A stretch of DNA of 64,000 nucleotides from Chlorocebus sabaeus (taxonomy: Eukaryota > Chordata > Mammalia > Primates > Cercopithecidae), in assembly GCF_047675955.1 (NCBI RefSeq), contig NC_132909.1:40909931-40973930 (forward strand). The letters are read 5' to 3'. The translations under genes and the position numbers were made by a program. The notes under the pieces are model-generated. The model was not told where the DNA came from and ran no database searches. It was given only the letters and a program-made list of their open reading frames with translations. Shown one piece after another: positions 35,585-45,190 of this stretch. How positions within the stretch are numbered: position 1 is the first letter of the stretch; the number at the start of each line of letters is the position of its first letter.

Positions 35585-36190
35585 AGCAATGAGCTTTTCA
35601 TGAGTTAAAAGAAAAACTCATGTTGGCGACAGCCCTGGGGCTACCTGACCTGGCAAAACCCTTTACACTTTATGTACCAGAAAGAGAAAAAATGGCAGTT
35701 GGAGTTTTAACCCAGACTGTGGGGCCCTGGCCAAGGCCAGTGGCCTATCTCTCAAAACAACTACATGGGGTTTCCAAAGGCTGACCCCCATGTCTAAGGG
35801 CCCTGTCAGCAATGACCCTGTTAGCACAAGAAGCAGATAAACTAACCCTTGGGCAAAACCTGAATAAAAAGCCCTCTTGTGCTGTGGTAACTTTGATGAA
35901 TACCAAAGGACATCATTGGCTAACAAATGCTAGATTAACCAAGTGCCAAAGCTTGCTATGTGAAAATCCCCACATAACCATTGAAGTTTGCAACACCTTA
36001 AACCCCACCACCTTGCTCCTGTATCAGAGAGCCCAGTTGAACATAACTGTGTAGAGGTATTGGACTCAGTTTATTCTAGTGGGCCCAACCTCCGAGACCA
36101 TCCTTGAACATCAATAGACTGTGAGCTGTATGTGGACGGAAGTAGCTTCACCAACCCCTGCAAAGTGACTCTCAGGAAGACTACAAGCCC
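35585..36190 (+). pseudogene. ERV pol fragment: RT connection and RNase H start
   Basis: Reads AF.ELKEKL, ALGLPDLAKPFTLYV, GPWPRPVAYLSKQL, LLAQEADKLTLGQN, then (after a frameshift) LYVDGSSF, which contains the first catalytic Asp of RNase H. This corresponds to the gammaretroviral RT end and RNase H start, with several stops. The upstream RT catalytic core (YxDD) and the downstream RNase H and integrase are missing; env begins only about 50 bases later. Confidence 0.78.
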
Positions 36191-36237
36191 TGCTCCAGTC
36201 ACACCCAGAAGTTGACTGGTCCACGCATGTCTGAAGC

Positions 36238-38265
36238 ATGAGAAAACTCACTGCGGGACTCATTTTCCTTAAAATGTGGACTTGTACAGTAAGGACATCA
36301 ACTGACCTTCCTCAGACTGAGGACTGTTCCCAGTGTATACATCAAGTCACTGAGGTCGGACAAAAAGTTGCTACAGTTCTATTATTTTATGGTTACTATA
36401 AGTGTACTGGGACTCTAAGAAGAACTTGTTTGTATAATGCTATTCTATACAAGGTATGTAGCTCAGGAAATGACCAGCCTGATGTGTGTTATGACCCATC
36501 TGAGCCTCCGATGACCACAGTTTTTTGAAATAAGATTACGGACTGAGGACTGGTGGGGGCTCATAAATGATACAAGTAAATGTTAGCCAAAACAGAAGAA
36601 AAGGGGTGCTCAAACAAGTCACTTTGAAATTCAATGCTTGTGCTGTCATTAATAGTAACAAGTTAGGAATAGGATATGGTTCTCTTAATTAGGAAAGAGG
36701 CTATATGGCAGAAAATAAGTACATTTGCCATGAATTAGGATTGTGTGCAAATGAATGTGGATACTGGTCTTGTGTCATTTAGGCTACTTGGACAAAAAAT
36801 GGAAAGAATCCTGTCCACCTTCAGAAAGGGAAAAGTGGCCCTTCCTGTACCAGTGGTCAGTGTAACCCCTTAGAACTAGTAATAACCAAACCCCTTGATC
36901 CTCGCTGGAAAAAAGGGGAGTGTATAACCCTAGGAATTGATGGGGCTGGACTTGATCCTTGAGTAAATATCATGGTTTGAGGAGAAGTTTATAAACGCTC
37001 TCCTGAGTCAGTATTTCAAACCTTCTAGGATGAACTGAATGTGCCAGTACCAGAAATTCCAGGAAAAACAAGAATTTTGTTTTTACAATTAGCCAAGCAT
37101 GTAGCCCAGTTTCTCAATGTCACTTCATGTTATGTATGTGGAGGAACTGTAATGGGAGATCAATGGTCATAGGAAGCCTGAGAATTAGTACCTACAGACT
37201 CAGTTCCTGATGAATTCCTGGCTCAAAAGAATCACCCTGGTAACTTCTGGATAGTAAAAGCCTCAATCATTAGACAATACTGTACAGCAAGTGTGGGGAA
37301 GGACTTCACCCTTCCTGGGAGAAGACTCAGGTGCCTTGGGTAAAAACTGTATAATAGTACTACAAAAACAGTCACCTAATGGAGTTTAAATCATACTAAG
37401 AAAAATCCATTTAGTAAATTCCCAAAGTTGCAAATCATGTGGACCCATCCAGAGTCCCACTGGGACTGGACAGCCCCCACTGGATTATACTGGTTATGTG
37501 GGCATAGAGCTTATGCCAAATTACCCGACCAATGGACAGGTAGTTGTGTTATTGGCACAATTAAACCATCTTTCTTCCTACCGCCCATAAAGACTGATGA
37601 ACTCCTGGGCTTCCCTGTCTATGGTTCCCACAAAAAGAGAAGCATAGCTATAGAAAATTGTAAAGATGATGAATGGCCCCCTGAGAGAAGCATATAATAT
37701 TATGGGCCCGGTATTTGGGCACAAGACAGCTCGTGGGGATACTGGACCTCCATTTACATGCTCAACCAAATCATACAGTCACAAGTCGTCTTAGAAATAA
37801 TCACTAATAAGACCAGCAGAGCCTTGACTATTCTGTTCCAGCAAGAAACTCAGATGAGCAATGCTGTCTATCAAAATAGATTGGCTCTTGACTATTTGCT
37901 AGCAGCTAAAGGAGGGGTCTGTGGGAAATTTAACCTTACTAATTGCTGTCTACACATAGATGATCAAGGGCAAGTAGTTGAAGACATAGTTAGAGATATG
38001 ACAAAACTGGTACATGTGCCCATTCAAGTGTGGCATGGATTTAATCCTGGGGCCATGTTTGGAAAATGGTTCCCAGTGCTAGGAGGATTTAAAACTCTTA
38101 TAATAGGAGTTATAATCACAATAGGAACCTGCTTACTGCTCCCTTGTTTGCTACCTGTACTTCTTCAAATGATAAAAAGCTTCTTCACTACCTTAGTTCA
38201 CCAAAATGCTTCAGCACAAGGGTACTATATAAATCACTGTCAATCTGTCTTTCAAAAAGACATGG
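36238..38265 (+). pseudogene. ERV env (SU and TM), broken
   Basis: An open start at 36238 gives a signal-peptide-like beginning and a cysteine-rich SU N-terminus (96 codons, then a stop). The SU middle (36,530-37,700) is readable only in pieces. A basic SU/TM cleavage-like KKR occurs near 37,640, followed by a stop at about 37,696. TM is open from 37758: an immunosuppressive-type helix, a cysteine motif C-x7-CC (CGKFNLTNCC), an ectodomain and a membrane span rich in I, L and V near codons 113-136. The cytoplasmic tail is cut by an Alu at 38266. At least two stops and multiple frameshifts prevent any full protein. A HERV-E/Harlequin-type class I envelope is most likely. Confidence 0.78.
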
Positions 38266-38572
38266 GGCCAGGCGCGGGGGCTCAAGCCTGTAATCCCAGC
38301 ACTTTGGGAGGCCGAGACGGGCGGATCACGAGGTCAGGAGATCAGGACCATCCTGGCTAACATGGTGAAACCCCGTCTCTACTAAAAAGTACAAAAAAAA
38401 CTACCTGGGCGAGGTGGCAGGCACCTGTAGTCCCAGCTACTCGGGAGGCTGAGGCAGGAGAATGGCGTGAACCCGGGAGGCGGAGCTTGCAGCGAGCTGA
38501 GATCCGGCCACTGCACTCCCGCCTGGGCGACAGAGCGAGACTCTGTCTCAAAAAAAAAAAAAAAAAAAAAAA
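38266..38572 (+). repeat. AluY, Old World monkey type, in env
   Basis: CTCAAGCC and GATCCGGCCACTG variants; GACATGGG on both sides. The open frame runs into it artificially. Confidence 0.95.
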
Positions 38573-38631
38573 GAAGACGACATGGGTAGTGAGAATGAAA
38601 GTGAGAACTCCTACTGATGAGTGAGGTTCTC

Positions 38632-38643
38632 AAAGAGGGGGGA
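38632..38643 (+). other. Retroviral polypurine tract
   Basis: AAAGAGGGGGGA directly precedes the 3' LTR start, as needed for plus-strand priming. Confidence 0.8.
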
Positions 38644-39021
38644 TAAGGGAGGAGACCACCCCTCACATTGTCTTATGCCCAATTTCTGCCTCCAAAGAAA
38701 GAAGAAGTAAAAACTAAAAGGCAGAAATGAAACCCACAGGCAGATAGCCCAGTGCCACACCCTGGGCCTGGTTAAGGATCAACCTCTGACCTAATTGGTT
38801 ATGTTATCTATAGATTCCAGACATTATATGGAAAAGCATTGTGAAAATCCCTGTCCCAGTCACATATACCCTGCTTGCTCAATCAATCATGGCTCTCTCA
38901 CATGGACCCCCTTAGAGTTGTAAGCCCTTAAAAGAGTCTTGCTGATGCTTCCAGCCAAATAAAGCCCTTCCTTTTTTAACTTGGTGTCTGAGGGGTTTTG
39001 TCTGCGGCTTGTCCTGCTACC
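38644..39021 (+). repeat. 3' LTR (LTR2-type), shortened
   Basis: Aligns with the 5' LTR from TAAGGGAGGAGACC to CTGCTACC. It lacks about 35 bases after 'ccctgtcc' and about 45 bases after 'cccttaaaag'. AATAAA at 38958-38963. The LTR pair is clearly diverged, so the insertion is old (tens of millions of years by the usual LTR clock, not computed). Confidence 0.88.
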
Positions 39022-39099
39022 TTATGTAATGCCCTTCTTTGCTTTTTTGATTTTTGTTGGTTTAAAGCCTGTTTTTTAGGAAACTAGAATTGCCACCCC

Positions 39100-39103
<4 letters not shown>

Positions 39104-39143
<40 letters not shown>

Positions 39144-39429
39144 AGACGGAGTCTCACTCTGTCGCCCAGGCTGGAGTGCAGTGGCCAGATCTCAGCTCAC
39201 TGCAAGCCCCGTCTCCTGGGTTTACGCCATTCTCCCCACCTCAACCTCCCCAGTAGCTGGGACTACAGGCATCCGCCACTTCGCCCGGCTAGTTTTTTGT
39301 ATTTTTTTTTTAGTAGAGACAGGGTTTCACCACGTTAGCCAGGATGGGCTCGATCTCCTGACCTCGTGATCTGCTCGTCTTGGCCTCCCAAAGTGCTGGG
39401 ATTACAGGCTTGAGCTACCACACCTGGCC
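39104..39429 (-). repeat. AluY, Old World monkey type, in L1
   Basis: A T run of about 45 forms the tail; CCACCCCTGC(C)TTTTTT is repeated on both sides. Ends 'ggcttgagctacc'. Confidence 0.94.
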
Positions 39430-40319
39430 CCCCACCCCTGCTTTTTTCTGCTTTCTATTTGCTTGGTAAATTTTCCTTTTTTAAAACTTTTTTTATTTTG
39501 GGCATATGTGTGTCTTTGCATGTTAAATGAATCTCTTGAATACAGCACACCAATAAGTCTTTACTCTTCATCCAATTGGCCAGTCTATATGTTTTAATTG
39601 GGCCATTTAACCCATTGACATTTAATGTTAATATTGCTTTGTGTGAAGTTGATCCTGTCATAATGATGCTAGCTGGTTATTTTGCACACTAGTTGTTGCA
39701 GATTCTTCACAGTGTAATTGATCTTTGTATTTCAGTGTGTTTTTGCAGTGACTGGTATGGATTTTTTCCCCTATATTTAGTACTTCTTTCAGGTATTCTA
39801 CCCAGGAAGACCTTATGATGATGAATTCCCTCAGCATTCACTTGTCTGAAAAGGATTTTATTACTCCTTTGCTTATGAAGCTTAGTTTGGCTGGATATAA
39901 TTTCTTGGTTGAAAATTAACTTATTCTAGAATGCCAAATATTGGCCCCCGACTCTCTTCTGCTTGTAGAGTTTCTGCTAAGAGATCTGCTTTTAGTCCAA
40001 TAGACTTCCCTTCGTAGATGGCCTGACCTTTCTCTCTGGCTGACCTTAACATTTCTTCCTTCATTTCGACCTTGGAGAATCTGAGGATTATGTGTCTTGG
40101 GGTTGATCTTCTCATGAAGTATCATACTGAGGTTCTCTGTATTTCCTAAATTTGAATGTTGGTCTGTCTTTCTAGGTCAGGGAATTTCTCCTGAATGATC
40201 TCCTGAAGTGTGTCTTCAAACTTGTTTTCATTCTCCCCATCTCTTTCAGGAACTCCAATCAGTCGTAAGTTTGGTCTTTTTACATAATCTGATAGTTCTC
40301 AAAGGTTTTGTTCATTCCT

Positions 40320-40362
<43 letters not shown>

Positions 40363-40643
40363 AGGCGGAGTCTCGCTCTGTCGCCCAGGCTGGAGTGCAG
40401 TGGCCGGATCTCAGCTCACTGCAAGCTCCGCCTCCCGGGTTCACGCCATTCTCCTGCCTCAAGACTCCCGAGTAGCTGGGACTACAGGCACCCGCCACCT
40501 CGCCCGGCTAGATTTTTGTATTTTTAGTAGAGACGGGGTTTCACTGGGTTAGCCAGGATGGTCTTGATCTCCTGACCTCGTGATCCGCCCGTCTCGGCCT
40601 CCCAAAGTGCTGGGATTACAGGCTTGAGCCACCGCGCCCGGCC
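40320..40643 (-). repeat. AluY, Old World monkey type, in L1 ORF1
   Basis: T tail of about 40. TTGTTCATTCCTG on both sides. Nearly consensus, so among the youngest copies here. Confidence 0.96.
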
Positions 40644-41139
40644 TTGTTCATTCCTGTTTATTCCTTTTTCTCTAATTTTGTCTGCCTGCCTTATTTCAGC
40701 AGCATAGTCTTCAAGCTCTGATATTCTTTCTTCTGCTTCATTGCTTTGGCTACCGATACCTGTGTATACCTCACAAAGTTCTTGTGCAGTGTTTTTCAGC
40801 TCCATCAGGTCATTTATGTTTCTCTCTAAACTGGTTATTTCAGTTAGCAACTCCTGTAATCTTTTATCATGGTTCTTACCTTATTTGCATCAGGTTAGAA
40901 CATGTTTCTTTACCTCCTTGAAGTTTGTTATTACCCACTTTCTGAAGCCTACTTCTGTCAATTCATCAGTCTTTTCTCTGTTCAGATCTGTGCCCTTGCT
41001 GGAGAGGTGTTGTGATCATTTGGAGAAGAAGCACTCTGGTCTTTTGTGTGTTCAGCAATTTTTTGTTGATTCTTTCTCATCTTCATGAGTTTGTCCAGTT
41101 TTGATCCTTGAGGCTGCGGACTCTTGGCTGAAGTTTTTG

Positions 41140-42263
41140 TGGGGACTTTTTTTTTTTTCAAGACAGAGTCTTGTTCTGTCGCCCAGGTTAGAGTGCAGTG
41201 GCATGATCTCAGCTCACTGCAACCACTGCCTCCTGGCTTCAAGCAATTCTGCTGCCTCAGCCTCCCATGTAGCTGGGATTAGAGGTCCCCAGCACTGCAC
41301 CTGGCTAATTTTTGTATTTTTAGTAGAGACGGGGTTTCACTGTTTTGACCAGGCTGGTCTCAAACTCCTGACCTCGGGATCCACCTGTCTCGGCCTCCCG
41401 AAGTGCTGGGATTACAGTTGTAAGCCACTGTGCCTGACCTTTGTGGGGACTTTTTTTGTTGATGTTGTTGCTGTGGCCTTCTGTTTGTTTTTCTTTGAAT
41501 AGGCATGTTCCTCTTCTGTAGGGCTACTGTGGTTTGCTAGGGATTCACTTCAGGCCTATTCGTCCGGGTCACTCCTGCATCTGGAGATGCCCACAGTGGA
41601 AGCCAGAGAACAGCAAAGATAGTTGTCTCCTCTTTCCTCTGGGATTTCTGACCTTGAGGGACAGTGACCTAATGTCAGGAGGAACACTCCTGTATAAAGT
41701 GTCTGGAGACCCCTATTGAGGGTCTCACACAGTTGAGGGCATGGGAACCTGGAACCATTTAAGGAAGCATTTTGGCTGTCCCTCGGTGGAGTGGGTGTGC
41801 TGTACTGGGGGGAAACCCACTTGTCTGGGCTGCCTGGATTCTGCAGAGCTAGCAAGAGGAAAGACTAAGTCTGCTGGTCCATGGAGGCTATGGCAACCTC
41901 TCCCCATAGGGGGTCAGGGCGAGGAAGATCAAGGTTCTGTCCCTGAGCTCCCAGTTGGATTTGTTGGAGTTTCTGCAGACTCCCCACTCAGTGAGAAGGG
42001 ATGGATCGAGGTCTGGCCTAAACAGGGAATCAGGCCATTGTCTGCAACAGCTGGTGTGCTGTGCTGTGGGGAATACCTCTTAGGACCAAGCTATCTAACC
42101 TCCCTGGCTCCAACAGGGGAATAGCATGGCCTAGAGCTATAGTGATGACTGCCACCCTCCCCTGCACCCAGGGGCTTAGTGTCTTTGGTAGCTAGCAGCT
42201 GCAGTGATGGCTGCTGTTCCTGCCCCAGGGAATTCAGATGGCTTAGACAGCAGGCAGCCACAT
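41140..42263 (-). other. L1 5' UTR, reverse strand, with an Alu
   Basis: GC-richer text between ORF1 and the right copy of the 300-bp repeat, matching the L1 5' UTR style (e.g. 'ccagttttgatccttgaggctgc', 'tgtctgcaacagctggtgtgctgtgctg'). In an intact L1 it holds the RNA polymerase II promoter. A plus-strand frame of 127 codons (41741-42124) is a by-product. Confidence 0.72.
41151..41440 (-). repeat. Alu in L1 5' UTR/ORF1 border
   Basis: TTTTGTGGGGACTTTTTTT lies on both sides. AluS-like. Confidence 0.93.
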
Positions 42264-42563
42264 TATGTAGCCCAGCCTGGTCTCAAACTCCTGGGCTTAA
42301 GTAATCCTCCCACCTCAGCCTCCCAAAATGCTGAAATTACAGGCGTGAGCCATCACATCCACACTGAGGTTTTATTTTTTATATCAAAATACAAAAAACA
42401 GCACTGACGTTCATTAATAGAATCCAAGGGAATATTATGCCATTTAAAAAAGCAATTTCAAGAGCAAATACTAAAATTGAAAGCAAATGAAAATAAATAA
42501 TAATAACTAAACATTGTGTAGATAATATGACCAGAAGAGAAACATTTAGTTTTCCTGACTTTA
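42264..42563 (+). repeat. Right copy of 300-bp direct repeat flanking the L1
   Basis: Begins TATGTAGCCC, again the last part of an AluJ, followed by the same AT-rich unique text as 24,480-24,677, and ends GACTTTA. After it the original flank continues ('aagtgctat'). Confidence 0.88.
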
Positions 42564-42573
42564 AAGTGCTATA

Positions 42574-42870
42574 GCCAGGCACGGTGGCTCACGTCTCTAA
42601 TCCAAGCACTTTAGGAGGCCGAGGAAGGCAAATTACAAGGTCAGGAGTTGGAGACCAGCCTGGCCAACACAGTGATACCCCATCTGTACTAAAAATTTAA
42701 AAATTAGCTGAGCATGGTGGCAGGCACCTGTAAACCCAGCTATTTGGCAGGCTGAGGCAGGAGAATTGCTTAAACCCAGGAGGCGGAGGTTGCAGTGAGC
42801 CAAGATCACACCATTGCACTCCAGCCTGGGTGACAGAGCTCGACTCTGTCTTGGAAAAAATAATAATAAT
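42574..42870 (+). repeat. Alu
   Basis: Starts GCCAGGCACGG just right of the 300-bp repeat; tail (AAT)n. Confidence 0.92.
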
Positions 42871-43831
42871 AACGTGCAGTATACTAATGGGATATTTTTA
42901 GTGGAGAAGATTCTATTTCCATAAGAAATTCAAAATGAGATAATTTCCAGGTTTTAGAAACTGATGCAAAACATATAAATATAGAAAGCCTCTAAGGTGA
43001 TCCCATGATGTAGTATTACTTCAAATAAAAACTAGGCAAACTCAGCAAAAGGAAAGTTAAAGTTAATCTCAAGTGTCAGAATAGATACAGAAGTTCTAGT
43101 AATATAATATTAAATGGAATCCAGAATTTTATTAAAAATATGTTGTATATTTATGTATTGTATTATTAAAATGTAAATGTAATTAAAAATAGAAAATCTT
43201 TTGTTTAATTACATAAAAGGTTAAAATGTGACCATTCTCTGTGATTTTGAAAGCAGCATTGTCTAAACAGATGTATATTTGCATCTACATTTATCTACAC
43301 ATACATTTATGTAGTATCTGTCTACATATTCTACATCCATCCATTCATAGAATATATAAAAAGATGAATGTAATAGAGTGATTAAAAATAGAGTGATTAA
43401 GAAAAGCATTTGAAATGTATTATCAGTTTATCACAGTGTCCAGATATTTATATGTTCACACACAAAATATAAAATATTTTTATATATTCACACACAAAAA
43501 TATAAAATATATTTATATGTTCATACACAAAATATAAGATTATCTTATCAACTCTTCCAGATAATGTAATAAAATATTTTAAAACTCTGTGGCCATGGTT
43601 ATTAGCTGAAAATAGAAAAGAATATATTTATTTGTACAAATAAGAGAAACGCTATTTAAACTGAATATAAAATACAAAAATATCACTGAAAAAGGCAAAT
43701 AATGTACATTATCTAAAAAATAAATAACTGTAATATACATTATCTAAAAAATCAACAACTCTGTGCTACAAGAGTTATGCAGCATACAGGAATCATATAT
43801 AAATATCAACTATTTATATATATATATATAT
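42871..43831. other. AT-rich unassigned sequence
   Basis: Includes a three-copy 33-bp tandem repeat (43,442-43,540), a two-copy 'acattatctaaaaaat' repeat (43,707-43,755) and a TA tract (43,816-43,831). No gene. Confidence 0.55.
43442..43540. repeat. 33-bp tandem repeat, 3 copies
   Basis: Units of 'atatgttcacacacaaaatataaaatattt' with a few changes. Confidence 0.8.
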
Positions 43832-44125
43832 TTTTTTTTTGAGACGGAGTCTTGCTCTGTCTCCCAGGCTGGAGCGCAGTGGTGCGATCTCGACTCACTG
43901 CAAGCTCCGCCTCCCAGGTTCACGCCATTCTCCTGCCCCAGCCTCCGGTGTAGCTGGGACTGCAGGCGCCCGCCACCACACCCGGCTATTTTTTTAAAGT
44001 TTATTTTTAGTAGAGATGGGGTTTCACCGTATTAGCCAGGATGGTCTCGATCTCCTGACCTCGTGATCCACCCGCCTCGGACTCTCAAAGTGCTGGGATT
44101 ACAGGTGTGAGCCATGCACCTGGCC
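43832..44125 (-). repeat. AluY
   Basis: CAACTATTTA(T/C)AT duplicated on both sides. A few bases are missing near the 5' end ('gagccatgcacctgg'). Confidence 0.93.
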
Positions 44126-44137
44126 AACTATTTACAT

Positions 44138-44212
44138 GTATTTTTTGAGACAGAATCTCACTCTGTCACTTAAGCTGGAGTGCTGTGGTTTGATGGTGGC
44201 TTGAGCAACCAC
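44138..44212 (-). repeat. Alu right-arm remnant
   Basis: About 75 bases, 'ttttgagacagaatctcactctgtcac...', then unrelated sequence. Confidence 0.75.
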
Positions 44213-44403
44213 ACCTTATCTAGCTATAGACATTTTAAATAATTTCAGTGTGAAATACTAAACATAATTCAAAAATGTATTTTCCTTACATGCAATGAGG
44301 TAAACAGAGTTTCAAGATCTAAATGATGAGTGAAAAAGAATTCCAACAACCTGCGGCATGATAATGCAAACAACTCACATGTGTGCTGCACTTTCACTGT
44401 GCC

Positions 44404-44859
44404 TGTCATGCGCGTCCGTGTGAAGAGACCACCAAACAGACAGGCTTTGTGTGAGCAATAAAGCTTTTTAATCACCTGGGTGCAGGCAGGCTGAGTCCGA
44501 AAAGAGAGTCAGCAAAGGGAGATAAGGGTGGGGCCACTTTATAGGGTTTGGGTAGGTAAAGGAAAATTCCAGTCAAAGGGGGGTTGTTCTCTGGCGGGCA
44601 GGAGTGAGGGTCACAAGGTGCTCAGTGGGGGAGCTTGTTGAGCCAGGAGGAGCCAGGAAAACGAATTTCACAAGATAATGTCATCGCTTAAGGCAAGGAG
44701 CAGCCATTTTCACTTCTTTTGTGGTGGAATGTCATCAGTTAAGGCGGGGCAGGGCATTTTCACTTATTTTGTGATTCTTCAGTTACTTCAGGCCATCTGG
44801 GCGTGTACATGCAAGTCACAGGGGATGCCATGGCTTGGCTTGGGCTCAGAGGCCTGATA
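44404..44859 (-). mobile_element. Solo LTR7 (HERV-H)
   Basis: Minus-strand reading begins TATCAGGCCTCTGAGCCC (TG decayed to TA) and ends ...ACACGGACGCGCATGACA, the ends of LTR7. A polyadenylation signal (AATAAA, read as TTTATT-type text near 44,456-44,463) and the PyPu-rich CTCTTTTCGGACTCAGCC region are visible. GTGCC at 44399-44403 and 44860-44864 is a 5-bp target duplication. No HERV-H interior, so internal recombination removed it. LTR7 copies can act as promoters or enhancers in primate pluripotent cells; whether this one does is unknown. Confidence 0.88.
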
Positions 44860-44879
44860 GTGCCAGTCTGTGTTTAGAA

Positions 44880-45190
44880 GCATTTTAGATACTTTTGTGC
44901 ATTAAATTCTCATCAGAAATAACTCAAGTAAGTTTAATTAATCTCCATGTCACAGACAAGGTGACTGAAAGGAAAAAAATTCAGGACTCATCCAAGGTCA
45001 CCCAGATAGGGAATGGGTGAGCTAAGGTGTGCTCTGACCTACTCTTTCTGCTTCCCTAGCACAGAGACAGCCATTGTTCATTGATTAAACAACTGCTCAT
45101 TGAGCACCTCCTGTGGGCCGAGTACTCTGCCTGGTACTGGGAACATAGTGGTGAACTAGACACAGCTCCCAGGAGCAAACACTAAAGAAG
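44880..45190 (+). repeat. MIR tail followed by an L2/MIR-type old repeat
   Basis: 'ttaatctccatgtcacagacaaggtgactgaaagg...ccaaggtcacccagatag' is MIR-like. 'actgctcattgagcacctcctgtgggccgagtactctgcctggtactgg' matches a common ancient LINE/SINE end. Confidence 0.65.

Larger units (their letters stand above)
29462..39021 (+). mobile_element. Class I endogenous retrovirus, LTR2/Harlequin (HERV-E-related), defective
   Basis: Two LTRs of one family (29462-30238 and 38644-39021) enclose retroviral sequence. TTAT, present once in uninterrupted L1, occurs directly before and after (29458-29461 and 39022-39025), so this is an insertion with a 4-bp duplication. The primer binding site TGGTTCCCTGAC matches tRNA-Glu, as in HERV-E. 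The interior is a mosaic: leader, purine-rich gag-like stretch, integrase end, an env fragment of another lineage, RT/RNase H, then a second env. No intact gag, protease or full pol is seen, and every frame carries stops. Four Alus interrupt the interior and one the 5' LTR. It cannot replicate. Confidence 0.88.
39026..41139 (-). pseudogene. L1 ORF2 start and ORF1, reverse strand
   Basis: Minus-strand 39,661-39,455 is the ORF2 N-terminus (MTGSTSHKAILTLNVNGLN, then an altered catalytic stretch). 40,125-39,916 is the ORF1 C-terminal half (STPRHIILRFSKVEMKEEML). 40,850-40,644 is the ORF1 coiled-coil region (ISELEDYAAEIRQADKI). Two Alus (39,104 and 40,320) interrupt it. Confidence 0.82.
24678..42263 (-). 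mobile_element. Reverse-strand L1 split by a provirus, solo LTR and Alus
   Basis: Reading from right to left: L1 5' UTR (42,263-41,140), ORF1 (about 40,900-39,900), ORF2 endonuclease start (39,661-39,455 and on), interrupted by the provirus at 39,021/29,462, then endonuclease end, RT and C-terminal region to 24,678. The 3' UTR and poly-A are missing, so the element stops inside ORF2. Flanking 300-bp direct repeats mark its edges. Age looks like L1PB/L1MA: both ORFs are broken many times. After removing nested elements the L1 itself is roughly 5 kb. Confidence 0.85.

Noticed and set aside
37758..38360. 200-codon env TM frame as a potentially functional envelope protein
   Set aside because: It starts inside TM, upstream SU has stops and frameshifts, a stop lies just after the cleavage-like site, and its C-terminus is translated Alu.
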